A DNA stretch of 64,000 bases from Ensifer aridi (GCF_002078505.1 NZ_LUAV01000032.1:124001-188000); one strand, 5' to 3'; positions 7,964-17,256 are shown, numbered from the stretch's first letter. Translations and numbers: made by a program. Notes: generated by a model not told the origin, from the sequence alone.

Positions 7964-8860
7964 GTGGAGGACTTCACTCAGAAACCCGCGCGCGAAGACG
8001 AGGAAAGGCCGGGCGTCTTCGCGGCATTTCCCTATGACCGAATGACGGTCGAGCGCTTTCGCGAGGCCTTTCCGCGCGCGAGGTGGGACGACGAGCGAAG
8101 GAGCTGGTTCGTCCCGGGCAAGACCGCTGCGCGACGAGTAAACCGCTGGCTGGCGCGCGAAGCCGAGTCTCACGATGTGTATGGCGACCTCAAGGGGCGC
8201 GATGCCTATGCGTTTGATCCGATTACGAGTCCCTATCTCGAGGTCGGCGACGATCTGCGCGTGCGAACGCCTTATTCGAAAACTGTGCTTGATCAACTGC
8301 GCGCAGTTCCGTGGGCTCACTGGGACGACGATTTGCGCGTCTGGCGGGTGCCGTTCCGGTCCTACGAGGAGCTTCGGCGCCGTTGGCACAAGATCGAGGA
8401 GGCTGCACGACGGAGTGAACCCGAGGAAAGGAAGCGGCGTCGCCAAGCGAAGAAGAATTCCGAGGAGCAAAAGGCCGCCCGGCTGCGCGCAACCGAGCGC
8501 CGGCGTCGCCGCTACCCCTTACCTGCGGAGGAGTTACCGCCACTTGATCGGCCTGTCGCAACGAATCAGTACGGCATTGTCGTCTTCACCGACATATCCG
8601 GAGAGCTCGTCGAGCCGTCCTCGATGATCGAATATTATCCTCACACGTCCCGGGCCGACCGCGACTATGTCTGGGGGACTTGGCGCTCGCCGACGCTGGC
8701 GGAGCTTATCGCCACCTGGCCTGCCCGTCGGGAGGCAGCCCTCAGCGAGCATTTCCGCGGCTGGTGGCAGCCGACCCTCGCCGAGCTCAGAATTGCCCGT
8801 CGGAGCGCCCGTTCACTCGAACGTCGGCGGCAAACGCGTAGGCTTCGCCCATCCTCGTAA
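7964..8860 (+). CDS. Uncharacterised protein with two HARP-like (SMARCAL1-type) repeats
   Basis: A 298-residue charged protein from a GTG start. Two related segments share the pattern PY...(F/V)P.A.WDD..R.W.VP: residues about 22-52 (FPYDRMTVERFREAFPRARW) and 102-131 (TPYSKTVLDQLRAVPWAHW). This matches the HARP motif that, in eukaryotic SMARCAL1 and some bacterial helicases, helps bind and anneal branched DNA. Here no helicase domain follows. Instead there is a very basic coiled region (about 150-185, rich in Arg, Lys and Glu) and a C-terminal segment with tryptophans. Similar standalone proteins are, I believe, conserved hypotheticals in Rhizobiaceae. The function is unknown; nucleic-acid binding is an inference. 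Confidence 0.7.
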   Translation: MEDFTQKPAREDEERPGVFAAFPYDRMTVERFREAFPRARWDDERRSWFVPGKTAARRVNRWLAREAESHDVYGDLKGRDAYAFDPITSPYLEVGDDLRVRTPYSKTVLDQLRAVPWAHWDDDLRVWRVPFRSYEELRRRWHKIEEAARRSEPEERKRRRQAKKNSEEQKAARLRATERRRRRYPLPAEELPPLDRPVATNQYGIVVFTDISGELVEPSSMIEYYPHTSRADRDYVWGTWRSPTLAELIATWPARREAALSEHFRGWWQPTLAELRIARRSARSLERRRQTRRLRPSS

Positions 8861-8868
8861 ACGCCGTT

Positions 8869-8969
8869 TACAGCGCCGCGCGTCTTATCAGACGCGCTAA
8901 GGTCGCTGTAACATTTTGAAGTGCGGCATGTTTTTATCCTTATATCGGATACGATTTAAAGAAACATGC
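8869..8969. repeat. RIME-like intergenic palindromic element
   Basis: Two consecutive palindromes lie within about 100 bases. The first pairs TACAGCG (8869-8875) with CGCTGTA (8904-8910), enclosing GCGCGTCT/AGACGCGC around a TATC loop. The second pairs GCATGTTT (8926-8933) with AAACATGC (8962-8969) around an AT-rich centre. The two-palindrome layout and size match the Rhizobium-specific intergenic mosaic elements (RIME) known from S. meliloti and relatives. It sits between the convergent HARP-repeat gene and the small basic protein gene, so it could also serve as a bidirectional terminator. Confidence 0.7.
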
Positions 8970-8981
8970 AGTAGACGCGTG

Positions 8982-9128
8982 TTATTTGCTGCCCCGATGC
9001 GGATCCTTGCCGGCCGCCTGGCTGCTTTTCTTGACGTCGTCCTTTTTCCCCTGATCGCCTGCGCGATTTCCGCCATGAGTGCCCTTCGAGCTCTTGGCGG
9101 TCTTTCCGTCTTTAATGTTTGTAGCCAT
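8982..9128 (-). CDS. Small basic hydrophilic protein (48 aa), unknown function
   Basis: Starting at the ATG at 9128, preceded by GGAGGAATGCGAC, this gives a 48-residue Lys/Gly/Ser-rich, hydrophobic-poor sequence (MATNIKDGKTAKSSKGTHGG, then NRAGDQGKKDDVKKSSQ). An excellent ribosome site and a composition like small disordered stress-type proteins support a real gene. I do not recognise a family and assign no function. An upstream in-frame start giving 64 residues is less likely, because the Shine-Dalgarno sits inside it. Confidence 0.6.
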   Translation of the reverse strand: MATNIKDGKTAKSSKGTHGGNRAGDQGKKDDVKKSSQAAGKDPHRGSK

Positions 9129-9289
9129 GTCGCATTCCTCCAAAAATCGGGTGCTCGACAGAGTGCAACCGGGCATCGACGGTAAAGTTCCGCTGTTTTT
9201 TCAGCACCGGCTCGTTCCTGACTAGCAACGCCCGTTCGCAATTGTCTTAATCAGGTTCGTTCCCATCCAAGCCTTTCGCGGCCCGCAGC

Positions 9290-9320
9290 TTTAAAGATGA
9301 GAAAAATACTCCTGTTTTAA
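9290..9320. promoter_or_regulatory. Iron-responsive operator-like palindrome upstream of rhtX
   Basis: An imperfect palindrome with arms TTTAAAGATGAG (9290-9301) and CTCCTGTTTTAA (9309-9320) around AAAAATA; 9 of 12 arm positions pair. It contains TGA-N9-TCC, one base away from the TGA-N9-TCA core of the iron-responsive operators (RirA-type) described in rhizobia. The place, about 75 bases before the rhtX-rhbABCDEF operon, fits iron repression. A similar element lies before rhtA. Confidence 0.55.
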
Positions 9321-9392
9321 CGGCGGTTGGAATTCGCCGGACGGGAGCCAGCTCCAATGCTCGGCGCCGTGCGCGCAAGGGACGTATCTGCA

Positions 9393-10676
9393 ATGACCAT
9401 TATGCAAACTGCTCCAGCGATCGGGGAACGAACGACCTTGCAAGGTGCCGGGAGGCTTTACGCGGTATTGGGCGGGCTCTATCTCGCCCAGGGGATCCCG
9501 ACTTATCTCCTGCTCGTCGCGCTGCCGCCACTGATGCGCGAGAGCGGCGCATCGCGCACCGCGATCGGCCTGTTCTCGCTGCTCATGCTGCCGCTGGTGC
9601 TGAAGTTCGCGATAGCGCCACTGGTCGATCGGTGGGCGCTTTGGCCAAATCTCGGCCACCGGCGCGGCTGGGTGGTGCCGACGCAGCTCCTCGTCAGTGC
9701 CGGCATCGCCTCGATGGCCCTGTTCGAACCTGACCAGGCCGGCGCACTCTTCGCGATCGGCATCTGCATTACGCTTCTTTCCTCGGTGCAGGACATCGCG
9801 ACCGACGGCTATGCGGTGCGGCACCTGACCGGAAGGACGCGGCCGGTCGGCAATGCGGTGCAGGCGGGGTCGGTCGCTCTCGGCGTCATCGTCGGCGGCA
9901 CACTGACGCTGGTCCTCTTTCATAAGATCGGCTGGCAGCCGACGATCCTGCTGGTCGCGGGCCTGTCCCTGCTGCCGCTCGTGGCGGCAATCTGGATGCA
10001 GGACAGGGTTGAGCAGAGCCCGGATGGGACCCCGCCAAAGCAAGCAAGCCGCAAGCGCGCAAGCCTTATCGGCTTCTTCCGGCGGCCGAACGCTTGGATG
10101 ATCCTTGCCTTCGCCCTCACATACCGGGCGAGCGAAGGTCTCGTGCGCGGCATGGAAGGCGCCTATCTCGTCGACAGCAAGGTGCCGACCGCCTGGATCG
10201 GCTATCTGTCCGGAGCTGCGGCCGCGACAGCGGGACTTCTCGGCGCAGTCATCGCCGCGCTGATTATCCGCAAGGCGGGATTGACTGCGACGCTCATTCT
10301 ACTTGGCGGGCTTCGCAGCCTCTGCTTCCTCGCCTTCGCCCTCAATGCATTCGGCATCTGGCCCGGAGTCGCGGTTGCCATGTCGGCCTCCGCCGCCCAG
10401 ACCCTGATCCGCTACATGGAACTGGTCGCGATCTATTCCTTCTTCATGGCGTCCTCCTCGGACGATCAGCCGGGCACGGACTTCACGATCCTGAGCTGCG
10501 CCGAACTCGTCGTGTACCTGATCGGCACTTCGATCGCAGGCTACCTTGCCGACCAGTTCGGCTACGCAACGCTCTTTTCCTCGGCGACGGTCATTTCGGT
10601 GCTCGGCATCGGAGTCTCCGCTTGGATGCTGGAAAGGATCAAGGCGCGGCCGACGCCCGCTCTGTCGGGCGCCTGA
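9393..10676 (+). CDS. rhtX: RhtX/FptX-family siderophore importer (MFS-like)
   Basis: A 427-residue membrane protein with about 12 hydrophobic segments and MFS-type loops (YLAQGIPTYLLLVALPPLMR, FAIAPLVDRW near residue 80). RhtX is the single-subunit inner-membrane permease that moves ferric rhizobactin 1021 into the cytoplasm without an ABC transporter; FptX does this for pyochelin. The gene heads rhtX-rhbABCDEF. I use ATG 9393 (AAGGGA upstream); ATG 9357, with GGGAG upstream, is a fair alternative adding 12 residues. The identification rests on sequence character and exact operon position. Confidence 0.88.
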   Translation: MTIMQTAPAIGERTTLQGAGRLYAVLGGLYLAQGIPTYLLLVALPPLMRESGASRTAIGLFSLLMLPLVLKFAIAPLVDRWALWPNLGHRRGWVVPTQLLVSAGIASMALFEPDQAGALFAIGICITLLSSVQDIATDGYAVRHLTGRTRPVGNAVQAGSVALGVIVGGTLTLVLFHKIGWQPTILLVAGLSLLPLVAAIWMQDRVEQSPDGTPPKQASRKRASLIGFFRRPNAWMILAFALTYRASEGLVRGMEGAYLVDSKVPTAWIGYLSGAAAATAGLLGAVIAALIIRKAGLTATLILLGGLRSLCFLAFALNAFGIWPGVAVAMSASAAQTLIRYMELVAIYSFFMASSSDDQPGTDFTILSCAELVVYLIGTSIAGYLADQFGYATLFSSATVISVLGIGVSAWMLERIKARPTPALSGA

Positions 10677-10722
10677 GCCCGCCGCCAGATCTCATCGGAA
10701 AATCATGAACGGAGTTGATCTC

Positions 10723-12078
10723 ATGGATGCTTCCGCACGCGCCACCAATGGCTTCTATCTCGATCGGCAGGCGAGACGAGAGTCGAACGCCCGCAGCTAT
10801 CCGCGGCGCTTTCCCGTTGCGCTGAAATCGGCCTTCGGCTGCACGGTCACCGATGTCGACGGCAGAACCTATCTCGATTGCCTCGCGGGCGCCGGAACGC
10901 TGGCGCTCGGCCATAATCACCCGGAGGTGATCGAGACGCTGCAGGAGGTGCTCAGCTCCGGACTGCCGCTCCACACTTTGGATCTGACGACGCCGGTAAA
11001 AGACCAGTTTATCGCGGATATCTTCGACACGCTTCCCTCCGGGCTGCGCGAGGAGGCCAGGATCCAGTTCTGCTCCCCGAGCGGCACTGATGCCGTCGAG
11101 GCCGCCATCAAGCTTGCAAAGACCGCGACCGGCCGCACCGATATAATCTCGTTCCGGGGCGCCTATCACGGCATGTCGCAGGGCTCGCTTTCCCTCATGG
11201 GCTCGCTCGGACCGAAGGCACAGGTCGGCCCACTCGTGCCGGGTGCGCATTTCTTTCCCTACCCCTATGCCTATCGGTGCCCGTTCGGCCGCGGTGGGGA
11301 GGAAACCGCGAGCCTTGCCGCCGAATATTTCGAGCGGGCGCTGCGTGATCCCGAGGGCGGCATCAATCTCCCGGCCGCCGTCATTCTCGAGGCGGTGCAG
11401 GGCGAAGGCGGCGTCATTCCGGCTCCGGCGGAATGGCTGCGCGCGGTTCGCGGCGTGACCCGCGATCTCGGCATTCCCCTGATCCTTGACGAAGTCCAGA
11501 GCGGCATCGGCCGCACGGGCAGCTTCTACGCCTTTCAGAAGGCCGGCATTATCCCTGATATCGTCGTCCTGTCGAAGGCGATCGGCGGCGGCCTGCCGCT
11601 GGCCGTCGTGATCTACCGCGAGGGTCTCGACCTCTGGAAGCCGGGCGCCCATGCGGGCACCTTCCGCGGCAACCAGTTGGCCATGGCGGCCGGCTCCAAG
11701 ACGCTGGAGATCATCGAGCGGGATGGGCTTGTCGAGCGCGCCGCGATTGCCGGGCGGAGGCTGCGCGCCAATCTCGAACGCATCGCGGCTCAGACGCCCT
11801 ATATCGGCGAAGTACGCGGCGAAGGGTTAATGCTCGGCGTCGAAGTCGTCGATCCGGCCGGGCGGCCGGATGCGCTCGGCCATCCGCCGCATGGGCCGGA
11901 GATCGCCCGGATGATCCAGAACGAGATGTTCCGCGCCGGGGTCATTCTGGAAACCGGCGGCCGCTACGGCAGCGTGCTGCGCCTTCTACCGCCGCTCATC
12001 ATCTCGGACGAGGAGATCGATCAGGTCTCGGGCGTCCTTGCCTCCGCGTTCGAGCGCCTCGGACGCAAGGCCGCATGA
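10723..12078 (+). CDS. rhbA: L-2,4-diaminobutyrate:2-oxoglutarate aminotransferase RhbA
   Basis: A 451-residue class III aminotransferase. PLP-binding features include FCSPSGTDAVEAAIKLAK, FRGAYHGMS, ILDEVQSGIGRTG and the Schiff-base lysine in VLSKAIGGGLP. RhbA converts aspartate semialdehyde to L-2,4-diaminobutyrate, the first step of rhizobactin 1021 synthesis. ATG 10723 is preceded by GGAG; ATG 10705 is possible and would add six residues. Its stop overlaps the rhbB start (ATGA at 12075), suggesting coupling. Confidence 0.93.
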   Translation: MDASARATNGFYLDRQARRESNARSYPRRFPVALKSAFGCTVTDVDGRTYLDCLAGAGTLALGHNHPEVIETLQEVLSSGLPLHTLDLTTPVKDQFIADIFDTLPSGLREEARIQFCSPSGTDAVEAAIKLAKTATGRTDIISFRGAYHGMSQGSLSLMGSLGPKAQVGPLVPGAHFFPYPYAYRCPFGRGGEETASLAAEYFERALRDPEGGINLPAAVILEAVQGEGGVIPAPAEWLRAVRGVTRDLGIPLILDEVQSGIGRTGSFYAFQKAGIIPDIVVLSKAIGGGLPLAVVIYREGLDLWKPGAHAGTFRGNQLAMAAGSKTLEIIERDGLVERAAIAGRRLRANLERIAAQTPYIGEVRGEGLMLGVEVVDPAGRPDALGHPPHGPEIARMIQNEMFRAGVILETGGRYGSVLRLLPPLIISDEEIDQVSGVLASAFERLGRKAA

Positions 12079-13562
12079 ACATGAATGTCGCCGCATTAAA
12101 GCTCGCGCCGGCCGCTGAGGCGGATCACGCCGATCAGATACTCGGCACCGACGCGCCATCGCGTCGTGCCTTCAAAGACGCGATGCTGCAGGCCGTCGAC
12201 ATGGTCGCCCACGGAACGGCGGCCGCAAGCAGCCTTTACTCCGGAACGGGCGTTGCGGGACTGCGCGCGCTTCTTGACGATCTCGATCCGCTTCCGAAGG
12301 TCGGAACAGGGATCGCCGCTGCGCTCGCCGATATAGGGCGCCCCGCGCTTGAGCATGCGCTGACGGTCGGTCATCCGGCGGCAATGGCGCATCTTCATTG
12401 CCCCGTTGCCGTGCCCGCATTGGCCGCCGAAGTGCTGATCTCGGCCACCAACCAGTCGCTCGATTCATGGGATCAATCGCCGTTCGCCACGCTCGTCGAA
12501 GAGCGGGTGCTCACATTGCTTACGGAACTTGCGGGGCTGCCCGCCTCGGCAAGCGGCAATTTCACGAGCGGCGGTAGCCAGTCGAACATGACGGCGTTGT
12601 ATCTGGCCGCCGAGCGCTACGGCGCCGACGCACGGAAGTCCGGCGTTATTCTCACATCGGAACACTCGCATTTCAGCATCCGCAAGAGTGCCGCCGTGCT
12701 GGGCTTTGCGGATGATGCAGTGATTTCCATCGCATCGGACGAAGCGGGCCGGATGTCGATGCCGGCGCTGGAAGCCGGACTGCAGCGGGTCGTCGGCGAA
12801 GGCCGCGTGCCGATTGCCGTGGTTGCGACGGCGGGAACGACGGACCTCGGCGCCATCGATCCGCTGGTCGAAATCGCCGACGTTGCTGCCGCTCGAGATC
12901 TCTGGATGCATGTGGACGCCGCTTATGGCGGCGGGCTTCTCTTTTCCCGCCACCGCGACCGTCTTCAAGGACTGGAGCGCGCCCACTCGATCGCCCTCGA
13001 TTTTCACAAGATGCTGTTTCAGCCGATCAGTTGCGGTGCGCTTCTCATTCGCGATCGGGCGCATTTCGCCCCGCTTGCGAGCAAGGCCGACTACCTCAAT
13101 CCGGAGGATGCCGTCTTCGCCGATGCGCCCAATCTCGTCGAGCGCTCGGTGCAGACCACGCGCAGAGCCGATGCACTGAAAGTCCTGATGACCATGCGCG
13201 CGATCGGTCGCGACGGCCTCGACGCATTGATCTGCCAGACACTGGAAAACACCCGTGCCGCGGCTGAGGCGGTGGAGGCGCGCGACTATCTGCGTCTCGC
13301 CCGGCGGCCGTCACTATCGACCGTGCTTTTCCGTTACGTCTCGGCGGGCGGACCGGAACTCTCCGATGCGATCACGCTGAAGACCCGAGCCGCACTTTTC
13401 CATGCCGGCATTGCGGCGCTTGCAACAACCGTTCTCGACGGTCGCGTTCACTTCAAGCTCACGCTGCTCAATCCGCGTTCAACCCCCGACGTCGTCCACC
13501 GTGTCCTCGATGCGATCGGTGAAACGGCCCGTGAACTGGAGGCTCACCATGCACGCACATGA
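12075..13562 (+). CDS. rhbB: L-2,4-diaminobutyrate decarboxylase RhbB
   Basis: A 495-residue PLP-dependent group II decarboxylase. Family blocks are GNFTSGGSQSNMTALYLA, the aspartate block HVDAAYGGGLLFS, and the PLP lysine in ALDFHKMLFQPISCG. It decarboxylates diaminobutyrate to 1,3-diaminopropane, the backbone amine of rhizobactin 1021. The start overlaps rhbA by four bases and the 3' end overlaps rhbC by 14 bases. Confidence 0.93.
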   Translation: MNMNVAALKLAPAAEADHADQILGTDAPSRRAFKDAMLQAVDMVAHGTAAASSLYSGTGVAGLRALLDDLDPLPKVGTGIAAALADIGRPALEHALTVGHPAAMAHLHCPVAVPALAAEVLISATNQSLDSWDQSPFATLVEERVLTLLTELAGLPASASGNFTSGGSQSNMTALYLAAERYGADARKSGVILTSEHSHFSIRKSAAVLGFADDAVISIASDEAGRMSMPALEAGLQRVVGEGRVPIAVVATAGTTDLGAIDPLVEIADVAAARDLWMHVDAAYGGGLLFSRHRDRLQGLERAHSIALDFHKMLFQPISCGALLIRDRAHFAPLASKADYLNPEDAVFADAPNLVERSVQTTRRADALKVLMTMRAIGRDGLDALICQTLENTRAAAEAVEARDYLRLARRPSLSTVLFRYVSAGGPELSDAITLKTRAALFHAGIAALATTVLDGRVHFKLTLLNPRSTPDVVHRVLDAIGETARELEAHHART

Positions 13563-15306
13563 TGCTGCAACGCTTACCTTGCGCTCTCTTCTCAATTGCG
13601 TGGCGCGCGAATATGCCGATTGCGTTCGTTGGTCGGACGAATCGGGACGGTCGCACTTCACGGTGACGTTCCCGGACGGCGGCGGCAGCCTCGATCTGCC
13701 CGTCCTTTATCGTTCGCCGACGGGCCATCACCTGTTCGGTGAGCCGGTGAGGCTGACGGACGAAAACGGTTCGGCGACGATCGGCGCGGCAGAAGCGATA
13801 ACGACCGTGATAGAACGGCTCGAACCTTCCGCCGCGGCAAGGGACGGACGGGCCGACCTGCTGAACCGCACGCATTCGAGCCGGCTCTTCATCGAAGCGG
13901 CGCTTGCGGCGCGCCAGGCCGATCTCGCCGGTCTCGCCGAGGAGGAGGTCTCCTTCATCGCGGCGGAACAGGGGCTAATTGCCGGCCACGGTATTCACCC
14001 CTGCCCGAAGAGCCGGGAAGGAATGACGGAGTCGGAATCACGTCGCTATTCGCCGGAGTTCGCAGCCGCATTTCCGTTGCGCTGGTTCGCCGTCGAACGC
14101 CGCCTTTTCCATACCGGCCATTCCGAGGGCTCGCCTTCGGCCGAAGAGTGGCTCAAGACGGCAATGGGGCACGACCTCGATGGCATCAGAGCGCGTTTGC
14201 CCGCGCGAGATTTCGCCTTGCTGCCGGTGCATCCCTGGCAGGCGGATGAGATGCTGAAGGATCCCGCGGTGGCGGCGCTTGCGGCGGACGGCCGCCTGAT
14301 CGACTGCGGCGAAGCCGGCAAGCCGTGGTTCCCGACATCCTCCGTGCGCACCCTCTACCGTCCGGACGCGCCCTTCATGCTGAAGCTTTCGCTGGGTGTC
14401 GGCATCACCAATTCCGTCCGTGTCAATCTCGCCCGCGAGCTGCTTCGCGGCGACGACATGTACCGCTTCCGCCGCCATCGGCTCTGGCAGGATTTCTCGC
14501 GCAGCTATCCGGGACTGACACTCGTGCCTGATCCGGCCTATATGGGCGTCAAGCTCGACGGCACCGTGATCGACGGCCTCTCCGTATCGATGCGGGAGAA
14601 TCCCTTCACCGGCGTGGATGCCGATCGCAACGTGTCGCTGCTCGCTGCCCTATGCGAGCACCTGCCGGGCCGCGGCAGCCGGCTCGGGGCCTTGATCCGC
14701 AATCGGGCGCGGCTGGAGGGCCGTCCTCTCGATGCCGTTGCGCGAGCCTGGTTCGAGCGGTTTTTGGCCGTCTTCGTGCGGCCGGTCTTCGGGCTCTATC
14801 TGCGCCACGGCATCGCCATGGAGGCTCACCAGCAGAACATCGTGGTCGAGATCGAGGACGGTTATCCGATCGGCGTGTTCTATCGCGACAATCAGGGCTT
14901 CTTCCACCATGAGCGCGCGCACAAGGCGCTTGTCGAGGCGCTGCCTGGTCTCGGCGAGCCGAGCGAGTCCGTCTTCGGCGAGGAGGCGGTGGATGAGCGC
15001 CTGCTCTATTACGCCTTCATCAACTCGGTCCTCGGCATGATCGGAGCGCTCGGGCGGGAGGGACTTGTCGACGAGACGGTGCTGCTTTCCATGCTGCGCA
15101 GCGAATTGCTGCGGTTGGAGGCGCTGGAGGGCGCGAATTCCCGCCTCGTGCGAAAGATGCTGGCGCCGACCCTGCAATGCAAGGCGAACCTCAAGACGCG
15201 CGTTGCCAGAATGGACGAGCTTGTCGGCCCGCTCGAAACGCAATCGGTCTATCTCGAAATCGCCAACCCCTTGCTTGAGACCGAAAAGGCTCTGGCCGAT
15301 GCTTGA
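13549..15306 (+). CDS. rhbC: NIS siderophore synthetase RhbC (IucA/IucC family)
   Basis: A 585-residue IucA/IucC protein. Visible family motifs are GHGIHPCPKSREGM (residues about 146-160), LLPVHPWQADEM, a TSSVRTLYRP block, the KLSLGVGITNSVR strand, and EAHQQNIVVEIEDGYPIG with the downstream FYRDNQGFF. These enzymes adenylate a citrate carboxylate and condense it with a hydroxamate amine. RhbC and RhbF attach the two arms of rhizobactin 1021. ATG 13549 has CTGGAGG upstream and lies inside the end of rhbB, so the longer open frame from 13402 is not used. Confidence 0.92.
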   Translation: MHAHDAATLTLRSLLNCVAREYADCVRWSDESGRSHFTVTFPDGGGSLDLPVLYRSPTGHHLFGEPVRLTDENGSATIGAAEAITTVIERLEPSAAARDGRADLLNRTHSSRLFIEAALAARQADLAGLAEEEVSFIAAEQGLIAGHGIHPCPKSREGMTESESRRYSPEFAAAFPLRWFAVERRLFHTGHSEGSPSAEEWLKTAMGHDLDGIRARLPARDFALLPVHPWQADEMLKDPAVAALAADGRLIDCGEAGKPWFPTSSVRTLYRPDAPFMLKLSLGVGITNSVRVNLARELLRGDDMYRFRRHRLWQDFSRSYPGLTLVPDPAYMGVKLDGTVIDGLSVSMRENPFTGVDADRNVSLLAALCEHLPGRGSRLGALIRNRARLEGRPLDAVARAWFERFLAVFVRPVFGLYLRHGIAMEAHQQNIVVEIEDGYPIGVFYRDNQGFFHHERAHKALVEALPGLGEPSESVFGEEAVDERLLYYAFINSVLGMIGALGREGLVDETVLLSMLRSELLRLEALEGANSRLVRKMLAPTLQCKANLKTRVARMDELVGPLETQSVYLEIANPLLETEKALADA

Positions 15307-15889
15307 GATCACCAAGCCGGACACGGCCTTCGCCTATTCGCGCTACGATCCCGACATCGGGCGGACGATCAGCTTCCGGCTGCTGGAGAAGGAGCGCGAT
15401 CTGGAGCTCCTGTGGCGGTGGATGAATCAGGCGCATGTCGTGCCCCAGTGGAAGATGGCGAAGCCGATCGCAGACATCGCCGCCTACATCGACGCCAATC
15501 TCGCCGATCCGCATCAGGACCCTTATATCGGCTTTATCGACGGGACCCCGATGAGCTATTGGGAGGCCTATTGGGCGAAGGACGATATTCTCGGCCGGTA
15601 TTATCCGGCCGAGGAGAAGGACCGGGGCTGGCACATGCTGGTCGGCGAACCCGCCTTCTTCGGCCGCGGCATCGCGCCCGCGGTCATCCGCGCCTTCACC
15701 CGCTTTCTCTTTCTCGACGATCCCGAGACCCGCAAAGTCGTCGGCGAACCGAGCGTCGCGGCCCGGCGTTTGCTGCGCTATGCGCCGGTCTGCGCCTTCG
15801 AGGAGCAGGGCGAAATCGATCTTCCCGACAAGCGGGCCAAACTGATGTTTTGCCACCGGGAACGCTTCATCCAACAATTCGGATTATAA
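15299..15889 (+). CDS. rhbD: Siderophore N-acetyltransferase RhbD (IucB-like GNAT)
   Basis: A 196-residue GNAT-fold protein of the IucB/RhbD type: LLWRWMNQAHVVPQW, SYWEAYWAKDDILGRYY, a cofactor-binding region around GEPAFFGRGIAPAVIRAF, and the RKVVGEPSVAARRLLRY block. It acetylates the N-hydroxylated diaminopropane to form the hydroxamate. The ATG at 15299 overlaps the rhbC stop by eight bases. A second, longer relative with matching blocks lies downstream of rhtA at 22460. Confidence 0.9.
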   Translation: MLEITKPDTAFAYSRYDPDIGRTISFRLLEKERDLELLWRWMNQAHVVPQWKMAKPIADIAAYIDANLADPHQDPYIGFIDGTPMSYWEAYWAKDDILGRYYPAEEKDRGWHMLVGEPAFFGRGIAPAVIRAFTRFLFLDDPETRKVVGEPSVAARRLLRYAPVCAFEEQGEIDLPDKRAKLMFCHRERFIQQFGL

Positions 15890-15891
15890 TC

Positions 15892-17256
15892 ATGACGGAT
15901 TTCGATCTGGCGGGAATCGGCATCGGGCCGTTCAATCTCGGCCTTGCTGCTCTTCTTTCCTCCCACGAAAACCTCTCGAGCGTCTTCCTCGAGCGCAAGC
16001 CCGCGTTTCGCTGGCACGAGGGGCTCATCCTTCCCGGCACGACGCTGCAGGTCCCCTTCATGGCCGACCTCGTCACCATGGCGGACCCGACGCACCGCTT
16101 GAGCTTTCTCAATTATCTTGCCGTGCACGATCGTCTCTACAAGTTCTATTTCTACGAGAACTTCATGATTCCGCGGCAGGAATACGATCACTACTGCCGT
16201 TGGGCTTCGCATGAGCTTGCCTCCTGCCGCTTCGGCGAGGACGTCATCGACGTCACGCACGATGCGGCGTCCGATAGCTTCGTCGTCGAAAGCCGCACCG
16301 CCTCGGGCGGCAAGCAGCGCTATCGAAGCCGCAACATCGCGATCGGCGTCGGCACGGCTCCTTTCCTGCCGCAATGGGCCCGGATCAAGACGACAGCCCC
16401 GTTGTTCCATTCCAGCCATTTCGGCAAGCGGCGGATCGAGCTTGCGAAATGTCGCCGCGTCACCGTCATCGGCTCCGGGCAAAGCGCCGCCGAGTGCGTT
16501 CTTGCGCTTTATAACGACCTCACGCCCGATATGGTCGCGGCCGGCGCCTCGATCCAATGGATTACCCGCTCGGCAGGCTTCTTCCCGATGGAATACTCCA
16601 AGCTCGGACTCGAATATTTCACGCCTGACTACATGCGCCATTTCCATCAGATCGCACCGGGCAGGCGCCGCGAGATCGTCGCGAACCAGGGCCTGCTCTA
16701 CAAGGGCATCAGCTTTTCGACCATCGGGGAGATCTTCGATCTCATGTACGAGCGCTCGGTCGGGGGACGAGATCCCGGCCTCTCGCTCTTTTCCAATTGC
16801 GAAGTCGAGGCGCTGGAGAGCGCAGGATCGGCAGGAGCATTGCGCATCCGCATCGCCCACAACCATCTCGACGAGAAGGCGACCGTCGAGACGGACGCGA
16901 TCGTTGCCGCGACCGGCTACCGGCACGCCTGGCCGGAATGGCTGGACAGGCTCAAGGGCGCCGTTCTCGAAACCTGCGATCGGGGCGACCTGATCGTCGG
17001 CGAGGACTTCCGCGCGCGTCGCAGCGATGGCGGCACCGGCAATGTCTTCGTGCAGAACGCCGAAACCTTCCATCACGGCGTCGGCGCGCCCGATCTCGGC
17101 CTCGGCGCCTTCCGCAACGCCGTCATCGTCAACCGGCTTCTCGGCCGCGAGCACTACCGCGTGAGCGCGCCGGCGTCCTTCCAGAACTTCGGCCTGCCTT
17201 TCCACCAGACCGGCCCGTCCTCGATTTCAGGAGATTTCTATGCCCATGCGTCATGA
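15892..17256 (+). CDS. rhbE: Diaminopropane N-monooxygenase RhbE (lysine/ornithine N-monooxygenase family)
   Basis: A 454-residue flavin-dependent N-hydroxylase. The FAD-binding GIGIGPFNLGLAAL is at about residue 7, a second dinucleotide fold VIGSGQSAAECVLALY binds NADPH, and the C-terminal ATGYRH motif is present. The family includes IucD and PvdA; RhbE hydroxylates 1,3-diaminopropane. ATG 15892 starts two bases after the rhbD stop with no strong Shine-Dalgarno, consistent with coupled translation. The 3' end overlaps rhbF by 17 bases. Confidence 0.92.
   Translation: MTDFDLAGIGIGPFNLGLAALLSSHENLSSVFLERKPAFRWHEGLILPGTTLQVPFMADLVTMADPTHRLSFLNYLAVHDRLYKFYFYENFMIPRQEYDHYCRWASHELASCRFGEDVIDVTHDAASDSFVVESRTASGGKQRYRSRNIAIGVGTAPFLPQWARIKTTAPLFHSSHFGKRRIELAKCRRVTVIGSGQSAAECVLALYNDLTPDMVAAGASIQWITRSAGFFPMEYSKLGLEYFTPDYMRHFHQIAPGRRREIVANQGLLYKGISFSTIGEIFDLMYERSVGGRDPGLSLFSNCEVEALESAGSAGALRIRIAHNHLDEKATVETDAIVAATGYRHAWPEWLDRLKGAVLETCDRGDLIVGEDFRARRSDGGTGNVFVQNAETFHHGVGAPDLGLGAFRNAVIVNRLLGREHYRVSAPASFQNFGLPFHQTGPSSISGDFYAHAS

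Noticed and set aside
15778..17205. 475-residue open frame on the minus strand
   Set aside because: It is antisense to rhbE, which has clear FAD and NADPH motifs on the other strand.
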